Positions 18,071 through 26,410 of a stretch of DNA of 64,000 nt are shown in pieces. Position numbers and translations under genes: made by a program. Every line of letters starts with the position of its first letter. Positions within the stretch are counted from its first letter, which is position 1. This DNA comes from Cohnella sp. OV330 (GTDB taxonomy: Bacteria; Bacillota; Bacilli; Paenibacillales; Paenibacillaceae), in assembly GCF_900112065.1 (NCBI RefSeq), contig NZ_FOKE01000002.1, positions 494,513-558,512 of the forward strand, in the 5' to 3' direction. The notes under the pieces were generated by a model. It searched no databases and was not told the DNA's origin. It was given only the letters and a program-made list of their open reading frames with translations.

Positions 18071-19999
18071 TTATTTGTCGGCGTCGGCAAAGTGCTTTTT
18101 GCCGATCCGCATATTAATCGTCTTCACGCGGGGAAGCCCGACTGCCTGATTGGCATAAATCTGATCGTCGTACTGGATGATAAAGCGGCTCCGCAGCCGA
18201 TCTTGATCATCGACCGGGATCCCGTTCAGATTATTGTCCGGAATTAGATACGTAGCGTCTTCACTAGGCTTTTGCGTATTGCCCAGCACCGCGTTGATCG
18301 TCAGCTCTCCTTTGGCAAAGAAGCCTCCGCGAATCCAGAAAGCGGAACCGACGCCGTACAGCTCCGCATCGGAATCGGTATAGAAAAAGGCTTTCAGCAG
18401 CGGCGGGTTGCCCGAGCCTTGAGTGGATGCTCTCTTCACAAACGGGGATGCGATCGTGTTGAACGAATCAACGCGATTAATAAATATTTTGCCTTTGGCG
18501 ATCAGCAGCAGCTCTTTCTCTACGCCGTTCACCTTGAGGCCCGCGATCTCGGCATCCTCGATCGTCGCTTTGCCGAGCGTGATGATCGTCGCGTCCATGC
18601 TGACTCTGCCTCTGATTTTAACGTCGCCATTGACCAGAATATTGCCTAGTATTTCGAGCGGCGCCCCGCTCTGATTGTCGATCGTCAGGTTGCCGTTGAC
18701 GATGAGCCAAGCGCTTTTCATGTACGAACCGTTGATTTCGCGTTTGTTTTTGACGTCGGGATCGAACTTCATGTGCTGCAGTTCATTGCCGTTGATCGTC
18801 AGACTGCCGTCGTAAATCGCCGTCTTGTCCAGCGATTGCCCGCTGGCGAATAAGAGCTGATAGTTCGCAAAATCCTCGTAATACTGCTGGATATCGTCTT
18901 CCTTATCGGTCGTCGGATAGGTCGGCTTCTCGGGAAGGTCAATGATACCGGCACGGTTCGCCAAGCTTTGGATTCGTTGATGCGCGCTTTCGCTCGCGTA
19001 GGCCGAGGCAGCTTCCAAATTGTTCAACGAACCTTTATTGATATCTTTGATCCCTGGATAGAGTGTCGGGTTGTCCCGATCCATCTTGCTGTCGCCGGAA
19101 GCCTCGGCCAACTTATCCAGGAAGGATTCTTCAATATTTACGGATACGAACTTACTCTTGTCCCTGTAAACGATATTGTCGATCGTATTGTTGACGACGG
19201 TCTTTAGCTGAAGCTTGCTGTTATCGGTACCGTCGAGCTGAATCGGCGAATAATTCGAACCGGTCTGATAATCGCAATAATCCGGTCCCGTACAGGACAA
19301 TATGCTTTTTTCGTTTTGAACGTAGATGTCTCCGTCGAGCGTCGGGAACTGGGAGGGCGTGAATTGATCCTTCTCTTCGATCGCCCGATTGTACCGGTAT
19401 TCGGCCTGGTTTTTAGCCCGCAAGTCCAGCCCCGAGTAAAAATCCCCGATAATATAAGGCGCGCCGTTGATATTGACGTTGCTCTCCGAGCCGAACGCGT
19501 ACTTCAAAAACTCGGGGTACGAATCGAGCGTAATGTCCTGCGCCAAAATCCGTTTGACGCCGTTGACCTCCGCCTCGGCCTTAATTTTAATCTGGAGCTC
19601 AACCTTGTCCACCGGCGCGCCGCCGCTTACGACAGATTGCGTGTTATACGCATCCGGCAGTTCGATGTCCAAAATTCTGCCCTTCGCGCCTTGCAATCCG
19701 CTTTTCGTATCCGATCCGTTCACCTTCGTCTGGATCTCTTTGAGATCGTTCGGCAGCTGCTCCAGATCGATCGCGCCTTCCTTCTTGTCGAACTTGAGCG
19801 CGATCTCAGCGGCGGCTTCGTTCAATGCGCGCTCGGCCAGGTGCAGGCTCTGCACGTCGTTCTCGCGCGTCTCCGCGCGCTTCGCGCCGCCCAACGTCGC
19901 GCCCATAATCGCGACGCCCAAGACCGTAAAGACGAGCACCATAAATACGACGAGCAACAGCGCGGAGCCGCGTTCTTCCCGCGGACGAAGCGTCCTCAT
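18071..19999 (-). CDS. PilX-like minor pilus component
   Basis: Large (about 642 residues) exported protein with a PilX-type N-terminus: a basic leader (MRTLRPREERG), then SALLLVVFMVLVFTVLGVAI and an amphipathic helix with HLAERALNEAAAEIA. It lacks Glu5 after the Gly, as PilX-type minor pilins often do. The middle and C-terminal parts have beta-rich, solenoid-like strands (DVKIRGRVSMDATIITLGKA) similar to what is seen in other large PilX-family proteins of Firmicutes. I use the ATG at 19999, which has GGGGAGG 7 bases upstream; the longer reading would start at a TTG at 20017. It is the last gene of the minor-pilin block and converges on the giant surface protein gene. Confidence 0.8.
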   Translation of the reverse strand: MRTLRPREERGSALLLVVFMVLVFTVLGVAIMGATLGGAKRAETRENDVQSLHLAERALNEAAAEIALKFDKKEGAIDLEQLPNDLKEIQTKVNGSDTKSGLQGAKGRILDIELPDAYNTQSVVSGGAPVDKVELQIKIKAEAEVNGVKRILAQDITLDSYPEFLKYAFGSESNVNINGAPYIIGDFYSGLDLRAKNQAEYRYNRAIEEKDQFTPSQFPTLDGDIYVQNEKSILSCTGPDYCDYQTGSNYSPIQLDGTDNSKLQLKTVVNNTIDNIVYRDKSKFVSVNIEESFLDKLAEASGDSKMDRDNPTLYPGIKDINKGSLNNLEAASAYASESAHQRIQSLANRAGIIDLPEKPTYPTTDKEDDIQQYYEDFANYQLLFASGQSLDKTAIYDGSLTINGNELQHMKFDPDVKNKREINGSYMKSAWLIVNGNLTIDNQSGAPLEILGNILVNGDVKIRGRVSMDATIITLGKATIEDAEIAGLKVNGVEKELLLIAKGKIFINRVDSFNTIASPFVKRASTQGSGNPPLLKAFFYTDSDAELYGVGSAFWIRGGFFAKGELTINAVLGNTQKPSEDATYLIPDNNLNGIPVDDQDRLRSRFIIQYDDQIYANQAVGLPRVKTINMRIGKKHFADADK

Positions 20000-20013
20000 G
20001 TTGATCCTCCCCT

Positions 20014-20529
20014 TCAAAATCCGAACCGGCTCTCAAGCTCGAGCTCTTGCCTTCTGCCGCCGTACATCTGATAAAGCACGAGTTTGATATCGACCCTGCC
20101 GCTGCCGCAGGTCGGCGAGGCCGGCGTGCAGACGAGCGTAATGCCCGAGCGGTCTTGATCGATCCTGGAGTCCGTCGCGATTTCCTGGATGCTCGAGGTC
20201 TTGGTATTAACCACCTGAAGCTGTTCGTTCGCGAGCCGAATCGAGAAGGTGTCTTCTTCTTCAACTCCGACGATGTCGATGCCCGACGCGGACTGGGTAA
20301 CTGACTTCGCGCCCTTGTCGTATAGCTGGGAGATCACGGTCGACATGATCAGATCCCCTTCGTCCCGGAGCGAATTTTCGATCGTCACCTTGTGATAGGT
20401 ATTGAACCCGAAGTGAATGACGCCGTAGATAGCCAATAAGGCCATGGACATAATGGATATGGAAGCAATCAGCTCGATCAAGGTCATGCCGCGCTCGTCA
20501 CCGCGGATTCTTCTAACGAATCTTTTCAT
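20014..20529 (-). CDS. PilW-type minor prepilin
   Basis: Class III prepilin: leader MKRFVRRIRGDERG followed by MTLIELIASISIMSMALLAIYGVI with the conserved Glu5. The remaining globular part is about 130 residues, with two cysteines (CTPASPTC) that could form a disulfide. The start at 20529 has GGAGGG about 10 bases upstream and lies inside the end of the preceding gene (17-base overlap), so the two are translationally coupled; the longer open frame to 20586 is not needed. Length and position fit the PilW role of minor pilins that prime assembly. Confidence 0.85.
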   Translation of the reverse strand: MKRFVRRIRGDERGMTLIELIASISIMSMALLAIYGVIHFGFNTYHKVTIENSLRDEGDLIMSTVISQLYDKGAKSVTQSASGIDIVGVEEEDTFSIRLANEQLQVVNTKTSSIQEIATDSRIDQDRSGITLVCTPASPTCGSGRVDIKLVLYQMYGGRRQELELESRFGF

Positions 20530-21076
20530 TCGCGATATATCCCTCCACTTCCGAAGCGCTCCGCTTGTCCGCGGGATCGGCGGCATCGACCACGCTGATT
20601 CTGACCGGGATCAGGTACGGGGCCAGTTCTTTCTTGTCGTCGGAAAAAATCGAAGGATCGTAGGTTATGCTTGCAAAATACCGGTTGCCGTTCACTACGG
20701 GCGTCAATACGTCCCATAGCGTCGGCACCTGCTGCAGCAGATCGTTCATCTGCGTAGTGCAAACGGGACGGCTCGGACCGTTAACGGTACAAGCTGCCGG
20801 GTTAAACGTGACGGTCCCGTCCTCGGCTAATAAGTTTTTGTCGAGAAAGTAGCCCTTCATCGTTTCAAAACTCTGCTTTTCCACGAAAAACAGCGCGTTC
20901 CGCGCCAGATTCACCGCCACCGTCTTGTTCTGGTTCCCCTTCGCGTAGCTCATCGCCTGTATGAAAAACGCCGTCATGGCCAAAGAAACGATCGATAGGA
21001 TCGTGATTGCCGCCAACACCTCGATTAACGAGAAGCCTTCTTCAGCCGACCGGCGTTTACGGAGCCAAGTTCCCAA
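20513..21076 (-). CDS. PilV-type minor prepilin
   Basis: Class III prepilin with leader MGTWLRKRRSAEEG and the hydrophobic helix FSLIEVLAAITILSIVSLAMTAFF, Glu5 present. A cysteine pair appears in the globular part (CTVNGPSRPVC). The start codon is a TTG at 21076 with AGGAAGTAGG upstream; no ATG is available before the helix. It heads the three-gene block PilV-like, PilW-like, PilX-like, which is separate from the main pilus operon by 7 kb and the giant surface gene. All three should be processed by the prepilin peptidase at 6311-7069. Confidence 0.85.
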   Translation of the reverse strand: MGTWLRKRRSAEEGFSLIEVLAAITILSIVSLAMTAFFIQAMSYAKGNQNKTVAVNLARNALFFVEKQSFETMKGYFLDKNLLAEDGTVTFNPAACTVNGPSRPVCTTQMNDLLQQVPTLWDVLTPVVNGNRYFASITYDPSIFSDDKKELAPYLIPVRISVVDAADPADKRSASEVEGYIANEKIR

Positions 21077-21282
21077 AATACACTACCTACTTCCTATAAA
21101 AATAGCTACTTTCTACCTAAATTATTCTCTTATTTTAACATAGAGTAACCGTATAATACATGAGTGAAACGATCGAGTCGCCAGTCTCCCGCATGATTCG
21201 ACAGGCCCGCGTCCACGCCGGCGGGCGTCTTGGTGAACGTCCCCGCTATCCTTTATAATCGGATCAGAGAGGATGATTCGTA

Positions 21283-21774
21283 ATGACGTTTAACCCGCAA
21301 GCCTATGCCGGCACGAGAGCGGAAAACGAGAAGCTGCTGCTGACGCAGCTGCAGCATCTGATCGAAGACGAGCCGTACCGCATCGCCAATCTAGCCAACG
21401 CCTCCGCGCTGCTGCGCGGCTACCTGGACGACATCAACTGGGTCGGCTTCTACCTGCTCGATGGGGATAGCGGCGGACTGGTGCTCGGTCCGTTCCAGGG
21501 CCTGCCCGCCTGCGTCCGCATCCCGCTGGGCAAGGGCGTGTGCGGCACGTCCGCCGCGCGCAGCGAGACGCTGCGCGTGCCGGATGTGCACGCATTCCCA
21601 GGGCATATCGCCTGCGACGCGGCGTCGCGATCGGAGATCGTCGTGCCGCTCTATGACGCCGCAGGCGAACTGATCGGCGTGCTCGATATCGACAGCCCGC
21701 TGCCGGATCGCTTCAGCGAAGACGATCAGCTGCTGCTGGAGCGATTCAACGCGCTGCTGGCGCAATATCTATAG
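21283..21774 (+). CDS. msrC: Free methionine-(R)-sulfoxide reductase (GAF domain)
   Basis: Cytosolic GAF-fold enzyme that reduces free methionine-(R)-sulfoxide with thioredoxin. The 163 residues are one GAF domain with INWVGFYLLD near the start and the three redox cysteines of the family at 77 (GLPACVRIP), 87 (GKGVCGTSA) and 111 (HIACDAASRSEIVVP). The C-terminal GVLDIDSP strand is also typical. The ATG at 21283 has GAGAGG upstream. It is followed after 21 bases by the methyltransferase gene, with which it probably shares a transcript; a functional link between the two is unknown. Confidence 0.93.
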   Translation: MTFNPQAYAGTRAENEKLLLTQLQHLIEDEPYRIANLANASALLRGYLDDINWVGFYLLDGDSGGLVLGPFQGLPACVRIPLGKGVCGTSAARSETLRVPDVHAFPGHIACDAASRSEIVVPLYDAAGELIGVLDIDSPLPDRFSEDDQLLLERFNALLAQYL

Positions 21775-21795
21775 ATGAAGCAGGAGGTGAAACCG

Positions 21796-23883
21796 ATGCT
21801 GAAGACGCTGGAGGCCATTGAAGCTTACCGACGTTCCCCCTATGCCGAGGAGGCGCTGTCCGCGGCGCCGCTTTGGCTGAAGCTGCTGGCTTCCTCGGAG
21901 GAGCCGGTCGTCAATCTGGAACGAATCGCATCCTTCAGCGAGCTGACGCAGTCCAACCCGGTGCTCGACTACGTGGAGCGAAGCCTGCGGCTGCTGGACG
22001 AACTGCCGGTCTCGTATTGGATCAAAGAGCTCGTCGAAGAAGCGCTCGCCTGGTGCGAGACGGCCAAAGGCGGTTCTCGCCGGGAACGGCTCAGCTGGCA
22101 GGCGCAGGGGATCAACTTCCGCGTGCACAATATCGGCTCGGCCCAGCTGTATGCGCGCCAGGAAGCCGCAGGCAAGCCGGGAGGCGAGCATGCGCAGCTC
22201 GTTCGCGCGCTCGTCGAGACGCACGGCCTGGTCGGCCAGGAGCTCCGCGGCGAGGTGCCGCCGCAGGACCACGACCCGCTGGCGCGTGCGCTGGAACGGT
22301 CGCTGGCCTCGGCGGAAGAGCGGGAGCGCCTGCTGATCGCGCTGAACTACTGCATCATCGCTGCGGTCTCCCCGGCGCTCTGGGCGGAGGTCGAGCCCGA
22401 GGTCGCCGCGATCGTGCGCCGGATCGCGGCCGGCAACCCGTCCGAGACACGGCTGCCGATCCGCGAGCGCCTGCGCCGGCTGCGGACGCAGTCGATCCGC
22501 AGGGGCGAGGACTTCGAGGGCGAGCTCGACGCGATCGACCCGGAGCAAGGTTTGCTCGCGGCACTGCAACCGCTTGAGCCCAAGACGTTCTGGTACGTCG
22601 AGTCCGCGCTCAAGGATTTTTCGCTCGAGCAGTTCCTGAAGGTGTTCGCCATCGTCGCAGGCGACGCAGCGCTGCCAGAAGTCAAGCACGTGAGCTTCGA
22701 GAATGTCATGAACGCGATGTACTACGACTATAAGGGCAGCAAAAAAATCAACGTCTATAAAAAGCGCATTATCGAGAAGTATCTGGGCGAGCTGGACTGG
22801 GACCGCATCCGGACGGGCGATGTACGGCACGACAATCCGCATCTCCGCCACCGGCTCGTCCGTAAGGATGGCCTGCCGGACACGCTGTTTTTTGATTTCG
22901 AATTTTCGCCGGCCGCGGACAAGCTCATCGATTTTTGCGTGGAGGCCGAGAAGTCGTCGCTCTACGAGAAGGCGGTGCTGCTGCTGTTCGACTTGTTCGA
23001 GCTGCGCCGCGACGCCTACGACCGCTTCCACAACGAAGAGACCTATCTCGCGGACATGAACAGCACGGCCGATTATAAAAAGGTCATTCTGGATTACGTC
23101 GTCGGCGAAAAGGCGCTGGACATCGGGCCCGGCGGCGGCGTGCTGCTGGACCTGCTGGAGGAAAAGCTGCCGCACGTCAAGGCCGTCGGCATCGACATCT
23201 CGGCGAACGTCATCGAAGCGCTGACCCGCAAAAAGCATGCGGAAGCCCGCGGCTGGGAGGTGCTTCAAGGCGATGCTCTGGCGCTCAAGGACTACGTGGA
23301 AGCCGGCAGCGTGGACACCGTCATCTTCTCTTCGATCCTGCACGAGCTGTACTCCTACATTCCTTATAATGGCTCGCGATTCAACCGGGACACGGTCGCC
23401 GCGGCGCTGAAGAGCGCGTTCGACGTACTCTCGACCGGCGGACGCATCATCATCCGCGACGGCATCATGACCGAGCCGGACGCGCGTCGCGTCATCCGGT
23501 TCCTGAAGCCTGACGGACCGGCTTGGCTTGAGCGGTACAGCCGGGACTTCGCCGGGCGCAAGATCGTCTACGAGCAGTTGAACGATCGGGAAGTCGTCCT
23601 GCCGGTCAACGACGCCATGGAATTTTTATATACGTATACTTGGGGCGAAGAAGCCTACGTTCACGAGGTGCAGGAGCAGTTCGGCTACTTCACGCCGAGC
23701 GCGTACGAGCGCTTCATTCGGGACACGCTGGGCGAAAAGGCCGAGATCGTCGTTATGCGCCACTACCTGCAGGAAGGATATACCGAAGCATTGGCGGATA
23801 AGGTCGCCCTGTTCGACGAACAGGGGCGCCCCGTACCGCTGCCGGACAGCACCTGCTTCATCGTCGTAGAACGACGCGCTTAA
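21796..23883 (+). CDS. Large SAM-dependent class I methyltransferase with unknown N-terminal region
   Basis: A 695-residue protein. The C-terminal part (from about residue 430) is a Rossmann-type methyltransferase: KALDIGPGGGVLLDLL is SAM motif I, VGIDIS the acidic strand, QGDALAL motif II/III, and SVDTVIFSSILHEL motif IV. The first 420 residues are helical, rich in Glu, Arg and Leu, and I do not recognise a domain there. I place the start at the ATG at 21796 because AGGAGGTG lies 6 bases upstream; an ATG seven codons earlier directly abuts the msrC stop. The substrate is unknown. A terminator follows. Confidence 0.75.
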   Translation: MLKTLEAIEAYRRSPYAEEALSAAPLWLKLLASSEEPVVNLERIASFSELTQSNPVLDYVERSLRLLDELPVSYWIKELVEEALAWCETAKGGSRRERLSWQAQGINFRVHNIGSAQLYARQEAAGKPGGEHAQLVRALVETHGLVGQELRGEVPPQDHDPLARALERSLASAEERERLLIALNYCIIAAVSPALWAEVEPEVAAIVRRIAAGNPSETRLPIRERLRRLRTQSIRRGEDFEGELDAIDPEQGLLAALQPLEPKTFWYVESALKDFSLEQFLKVFAIVAGDAALPEVKHVSFENVMNAMYYDYKGSKKINVYKKRIIEKYLGELDWDRIRTGDVRHDNPHLRHRLVRKDGLPDTLFFDFEFSPAADKLIDFCVEAEKSSLYEKAVLLLFDLFELRRDAYDRFHNEETYLADMNSTADYKKVILDYVVGEKALDIGPGGGVLLDLLEEKLPHVKAVGIDISANVIEALTRKKHAEARGWEVLQGDALALKDYVEAGSVDTVIFSSILHELYSYIPYNGSRFNRDTVAAALKSAFDVLSTGGRIIIRDGIMTEPDARRVIRFLKPDGPAWLERYSRDFAGRKIVYEQLNDREVVLPVNDAMEFLYTYTWGEEAYVHEVQEQFGYFTPSAYERFIRDTLGEKAEIVVMRHYLQEGYTEALADKVALFDEQGRPVPLPDSTCFIVVERRA

Positions 23884-23886
23884 ATG

Positions 23887-23929
23887 AAAAAGCCGACGCG
23901 AACGCGCCATGCGCTCCGTCGGCTTTTTT
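23887..23929. terminator. Terminator shared by the methyltransferase and gtrA-like genes
   Basis: AGCCGACG (23891-23898) pairs with CGTCGGCT (23917-23924), with A-rich DNA before and a T run after it, so it can work in both directions between the two converging genes. Confidence 0.8.
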
Positions 23930-23938
23930 CCTATAACT

Positions 23939-24355
23939 TTAATTTTCGCGCCCCAGCTCCGACGCCTGCCTGAACACCCATAGCTTGCTCCCCGCGTAGT
24001 TGACGGCGAGCGAGGCTGCGACGGACACGAGCTTCGCGACGATCGGCGACAGGTCGAGCCCCTTCTCCGCGGCGAGCAGTACGCCGGTGGCGCACAAGAA
24101 CGATAGCGCGTTGACGAGGCCGAACTTGATCAGCTCCTTGGCGCTGCCGCGCTCCCGCATGCCGAACGTCCAGCGCCGGTTCCACCAATAGCTATTGAGG
24201 AAAGCGAGGAAATAGGAGACGCATTGCGCCGGCAGCGACGACCAGTCGAGCGCGTAGACGAGCGCCGCGAATATCGCGATGTCGATGCCCGTATTCACCA
24301 CGCCGATGGACGCGAACTTTAGGACGCGCTTGATTTCCTGGCTGTCGATTTTCAT
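23939..24355 (-). CDS. GtrA family membrane protein
   Basis: Small four-helix membrane protein of the GtrA family, thought to help move undecaprenyl-linked sugars across the membrane for cell-surface glycans. Visible family features are FASIGVVNTGIDIAIF in helix 1, SYFLAFLNSYWWNRRWTF, FGLVNALSF in helix 3, and the C-terminal NYAGSKLWVF. The 138 residues match the family. The ATG at 24355 has GAGGGA upstream. It is followed by a shared terminator. No glycosyltransferase gene is next to it, so the substrate is open. Confidence 0.88.
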   Translation of the reverse strand: MKIDSQEIKRVLKFASIGVVNTGIDIAIFAALVYALDWSSLPAQCVSYFLAFLNSYWWNRRWTFGMRERGSAKELIKFGLVNALSFLCATGVLLAAEKGLDLSPIVAKLVSVAASLAVNYAGSKLWVFRQASELGREN

Positions 24356-24392
24356 GGCTCGTCCCTCGTTTTCCCGGATATCCGCGCTTCGA

Positions 24393-24677
24393 TCAGAACA
24401 TTCGGTAGCCGCCGCGCCGCAGCGCGCGGATCGCCCACCCGCTCGTCAGGGCGCCGCCGATGCCGGCGAGGAACGGCAGCGTGAATACGCCGATGAACGC
24501 GAGCACGCTAAGCTCCGGATTCCAGAAATGCCATACGCCCAGCGGCAGCACGACGATCACATATATCCAAGTCGGCAGCCAGGTCGTCTTGATCAGCATG
24601 TTCAGGATGAAGCCGATGCCGAAGAACAAGACGAAGAACAGCAGCGTACCGAGAATCTCTTGCAAAATCTCTCTCAT
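24393..24677 (-). CDS. YuiB-like small membrane protein
   Basis: A 94-residue protein with three hydrophobic segments (about 7-28, 35-52 and 59-78). LLFFVLFFGIGFILNMLIKTTW closely resembles the start of B. subtilis YuiB, a membrane protein of unknown function encoded next to NADH-dehydrogenase-like genes. The ATG is preceded by GGGAGG at about 14 bases, slightly far. It probably precedes the gtrA-like gene in one transcript (37-base gap). Confidence 0.7.
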   Translation of the reverse strand: MREILQEILGTLLFFVLFFGIGFILNMLIKTTWLPTWIYVIVVLPLGVWHFWNPELSVLAFIGVFTLPFLAGIGGALTSGWAIRALRRGGYRMF

Positions 24678-24766
24678 CTTAAATGTTAAGCCTCCCGGTC
24701 GGATGTGTGCTCTATTAGTTTACAAGATCGGTTTAAGGACAGTCAACGCACGAGACGCGACGGCGT

Positions 24767-24796
24767 TTGCCGGAGGGAGCGAATATACGCTAAAAT
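24767..24796 (+). promoter_or_regulatory. Probable promoter of hemQ
   Basis: TTGCCG (24767-24772) and TAAAAT (24791-24796) are separated by 18 bases, about 50 bases before the hemQ start. No other sigma-A-like pair is closer. Confidence 0.5.
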
Positions 24797-24846
24797 GGGA
24801 AAAGCCATGTTGGACAAGGCACGACGAGAAGGAGAGTTGAAGCTAA

Positions 24847-25593
24847 ATGAGTGAAGCCGCACAAACGCTGGACGGCTGGTACGCGCTGCACGACTTCCGC
24901 ACGATCGACTGGACGGCCTGGAAGGCCGCCAGCCCCGAGGAACGCGAGACCGCGCGGCAGGAGCTGCTGGGCCTGATCGCGGACTGGCGGGCGACCGAAG
25001 CGCGCAAGGAAGGCAGCCTCGCCGTCTACGCGATCGTCGGCCAGAAGGCCGACTTCGTGTTCATGCACCTGCGCGAGACGCTGGAGGAGCTGAACGCGAT
25101 CGAGAACGCGTTTAACCGCTCGGCCTTCGCCAAGTTCGCGAAGCCCGAATATTCGTACGTGAGCATCGTGGAGCTGAGCAGCTATCTCGCGCCGGCGGGG
25201 TCCGATCCGATGCAGATTCCCGAGGTCGCCGCGCGCCTTAAGCCGATCCTGCCGCAGTCCAAGCATATTTGCTTCTATCCGATGAACAAGCGCCGCCTGC
25301 TCGGCGACAACTGGTATTCGCTCTCGATGGACGAGCGCAAGACGCTGATGCGCAGCCACGGCATGATCGGCCGCAACTACGCGGGCAAGGTCAAGCAGAT
25401 CATCACCGGCTCGATCGGGCTCGACGACTGGGAGTGGGGCGTCACGCTGTTCGCGGACGAGGCGCTGCAGTTCAAGAAGCTCGTGTATGAAATGAGATTC
25501 GACGAGGTCAGCGCGCGTTACGGCGAGTTCGGTCCGTTCTATGTCGGCAACCTGCTGACGGCGGACGGATTCGCGGATCTGCTGCGGGCGTAA
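24847..25593 (+). CDS. hemQ: Coproheme decarboxylase HemQ/ChdC
   Basis: Last enzyme of the coproporphyrin-dependent heme pathway of Gram-positive bacteria; it converts iron-coproporphyrin III to heme b with peroxide by two decarboxylations. The 248-residue chlorite-dismutase-like fold shows the family signatures YPMNKRR with the catalytic tyrosine at 144, [19 protein letters not shown] with the proximal heme ligand His171, and [15 protein letters not shown]. The ATG at 24847 has AAGGAGAG upstream. It is monocistronic, with its own promoter and terminator. The protein works in the cytosol. Confidence 0.96.
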   Translation: MSEAAQTLDGWYALHDFRTIDWTAWKAASPEERETARQELLGLIADWRATEARKEGSLAVYAIVGQKADFVFMHLRETLEELNAIENAFNRSAFAKFAKPEYSYVSIVELSSYLAPAGSDPMQIPEVAARLKPILPQSKHICFYPMNKRRLLGDNWYSLSMDERKTLMRSHGMIGRNYAGKVKQIITGSIGLDDWEWGVTLFADEALQFKKLVYEMRFDEVSARYGEFGPFYVGNLLTADGFADLLRA

Positions 25594-25615
25594 TTAACGA
25601 TTGATCAAGCAGCTC

Positions 25616-25663
25616 AAAAAGCAAGCACCATCCGGCATGAACCGGACGCGCGCTTGCTTTTTC
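25616..25663 (+). terminator. Terminator after hemQ
   Basis: AAAAAGCAAGC (25616-25626) and GCTTGCTTTT (25652-25661) form the outer stem, and TCCGG/CCGGA forms an inner stem. A T run follows. It starts 22 bases past the stop codon. Confidence 0.85.
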
Positions 25664-25718
25664 TTTATGCTTGCTCAAGGTCAGCGCAGCCTAAGGCCGC
25701 ATGACACTCCCATCCCTT

Positions 25719-26042
25719 CTAAACGTAAGCGGGTAGTATATCGCCGTTCGCATCGAGCATCTCGTCGGCGAGCGCCTTGATCTGGTCGATCGGCAGCTCC
25801 GCGGATTTGTGCAGATCGAGTAGCGCGGCTTCGACGGCGAGCAACTGACATGTTGATGTTGGTACGGTTAAGCGCCGCCAGCTGCGGCGGCAGCGGACCG
25901 AGCGCGTCGGCGTGACGCCGTTCGCATCGAGGAAGAACGGCACCTCGGCGCAAGCTTCTTCCGTCAGGTTGGAGATGAGGCCGTCCGTGTTCAGCACTTT
26001 GCCGGCGATTTTTAAAGGCGTAATGGCTCGCGTGTCGTCGCC
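25719..26042 (-). pseudogene. 3' remnant of a GH4 alpha-galactosidase (melA-like) gene
   Basis: Only the last hundred or so codons of a GH4 enzyme remain. On the minus strand one frame reads DDTRAITPLKIAGKV and then NTDGLISNLTEEACAEVPFF, matching the GH4 motif N(T)GLIxNLPxxxCVEVP. The next conserved block, LPPQLAALNRTNIN, is in a different frame (near 25855-25900), and the reading then returns to the first frame for LAVEAALLDL and FIEAHGDWLP-like residues (ADEMLDANGDILPAY) before a TAG. So there are two compensating frameshifts, one around 25895-25910 and one around 25840-25855. The upstream nine-tenths of the gene is gone and replaced by a repeat array. It has no start or RBS and should be dead. 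Confidence 0.85.
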
Positions 26043-26059
26043 AGCGTCCTACCTATGCC

Positions 26060-26252
26060 ACAATGCCTGCAAATTTACATCTAATTTTTCCGTTGTCGAC
26101 CTTTTTGAGGTTAAAACATGCAAATACGCATTTATTTCGCTCCTTCATCCGGATTTCCGTCTTGTGCTCAGAATTTACCTGCACATTTGCAGGTATTTTA
26201 TCAAGTGTCGCTCATCGTCAGAAAATACATGTACAAATGCAGGCTTCTTAAC
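26060..26252. repeat. Four-unit TGCA repeat array, copy A
   Basis: Four copies of a roughly 30-base motif with a near-palindromic 12-base core (consensus TGYAnWTTTGCA) lie at 26068-26079, 26119-26130, 26180-26191 and 26230-26241. The flanks (GAAATA before, GxTATT after) show that the first two units are reverse and the last two forward. Core-to-core distances are 51, 61 and 50. A second array at 41107-41297 has the same plan. Short open frames across the array are by-products of the repeats. Confidence 0.85.
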
Positions 26253-26322
26253 CCGCCAGACGGTGGAAAGCTCCGGTGCGAGGATAGCGCGCCCAATTTA
26301 TATCTTCTGATCTTCTGAAAAA

Positions 26323-26375
26323 GCTCCCCATACGACAGCAGGCTTTTACTTGGCCTGTACTGCCTGATGGGGAGC
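26323..26375 (-). terminator. Terminator of the iol-GH95-HAD operon
   Basis: GCTCCCCAT (26323-26331) pairs with ATGGGGAGC (26367-26375), and an inner CAGGC/GCCTG stem extends it. On the minus strand it is followed by TTTTTC. It starts about 35 bases beyond the stop of the last operon gene. Confidence 0.8.
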
Positions 26376-26410
26376 CTGTCGAAAAGGGATAAAGAACAAT
26401 GACGTCCGGT

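Noticed and set aside
21769..23343. Open frame of 524 codons opposite the methyltransferase
   Set aside because: It has no recognisable motif, while the plus strand has a good RBS and SAM-binding motifs.
26060..26252. CRISPR-like array
   Set aside because: Units occur in both directions, are diverged, and only four are present. Spacers are partly conserved between copies, and no cas gene is near.
26063..26318. Short plus-strand ORFs over the TGCA array
   Set aside because: They arise from the repeat units and have no RBS; similar peptides appear wherever the array occurs.
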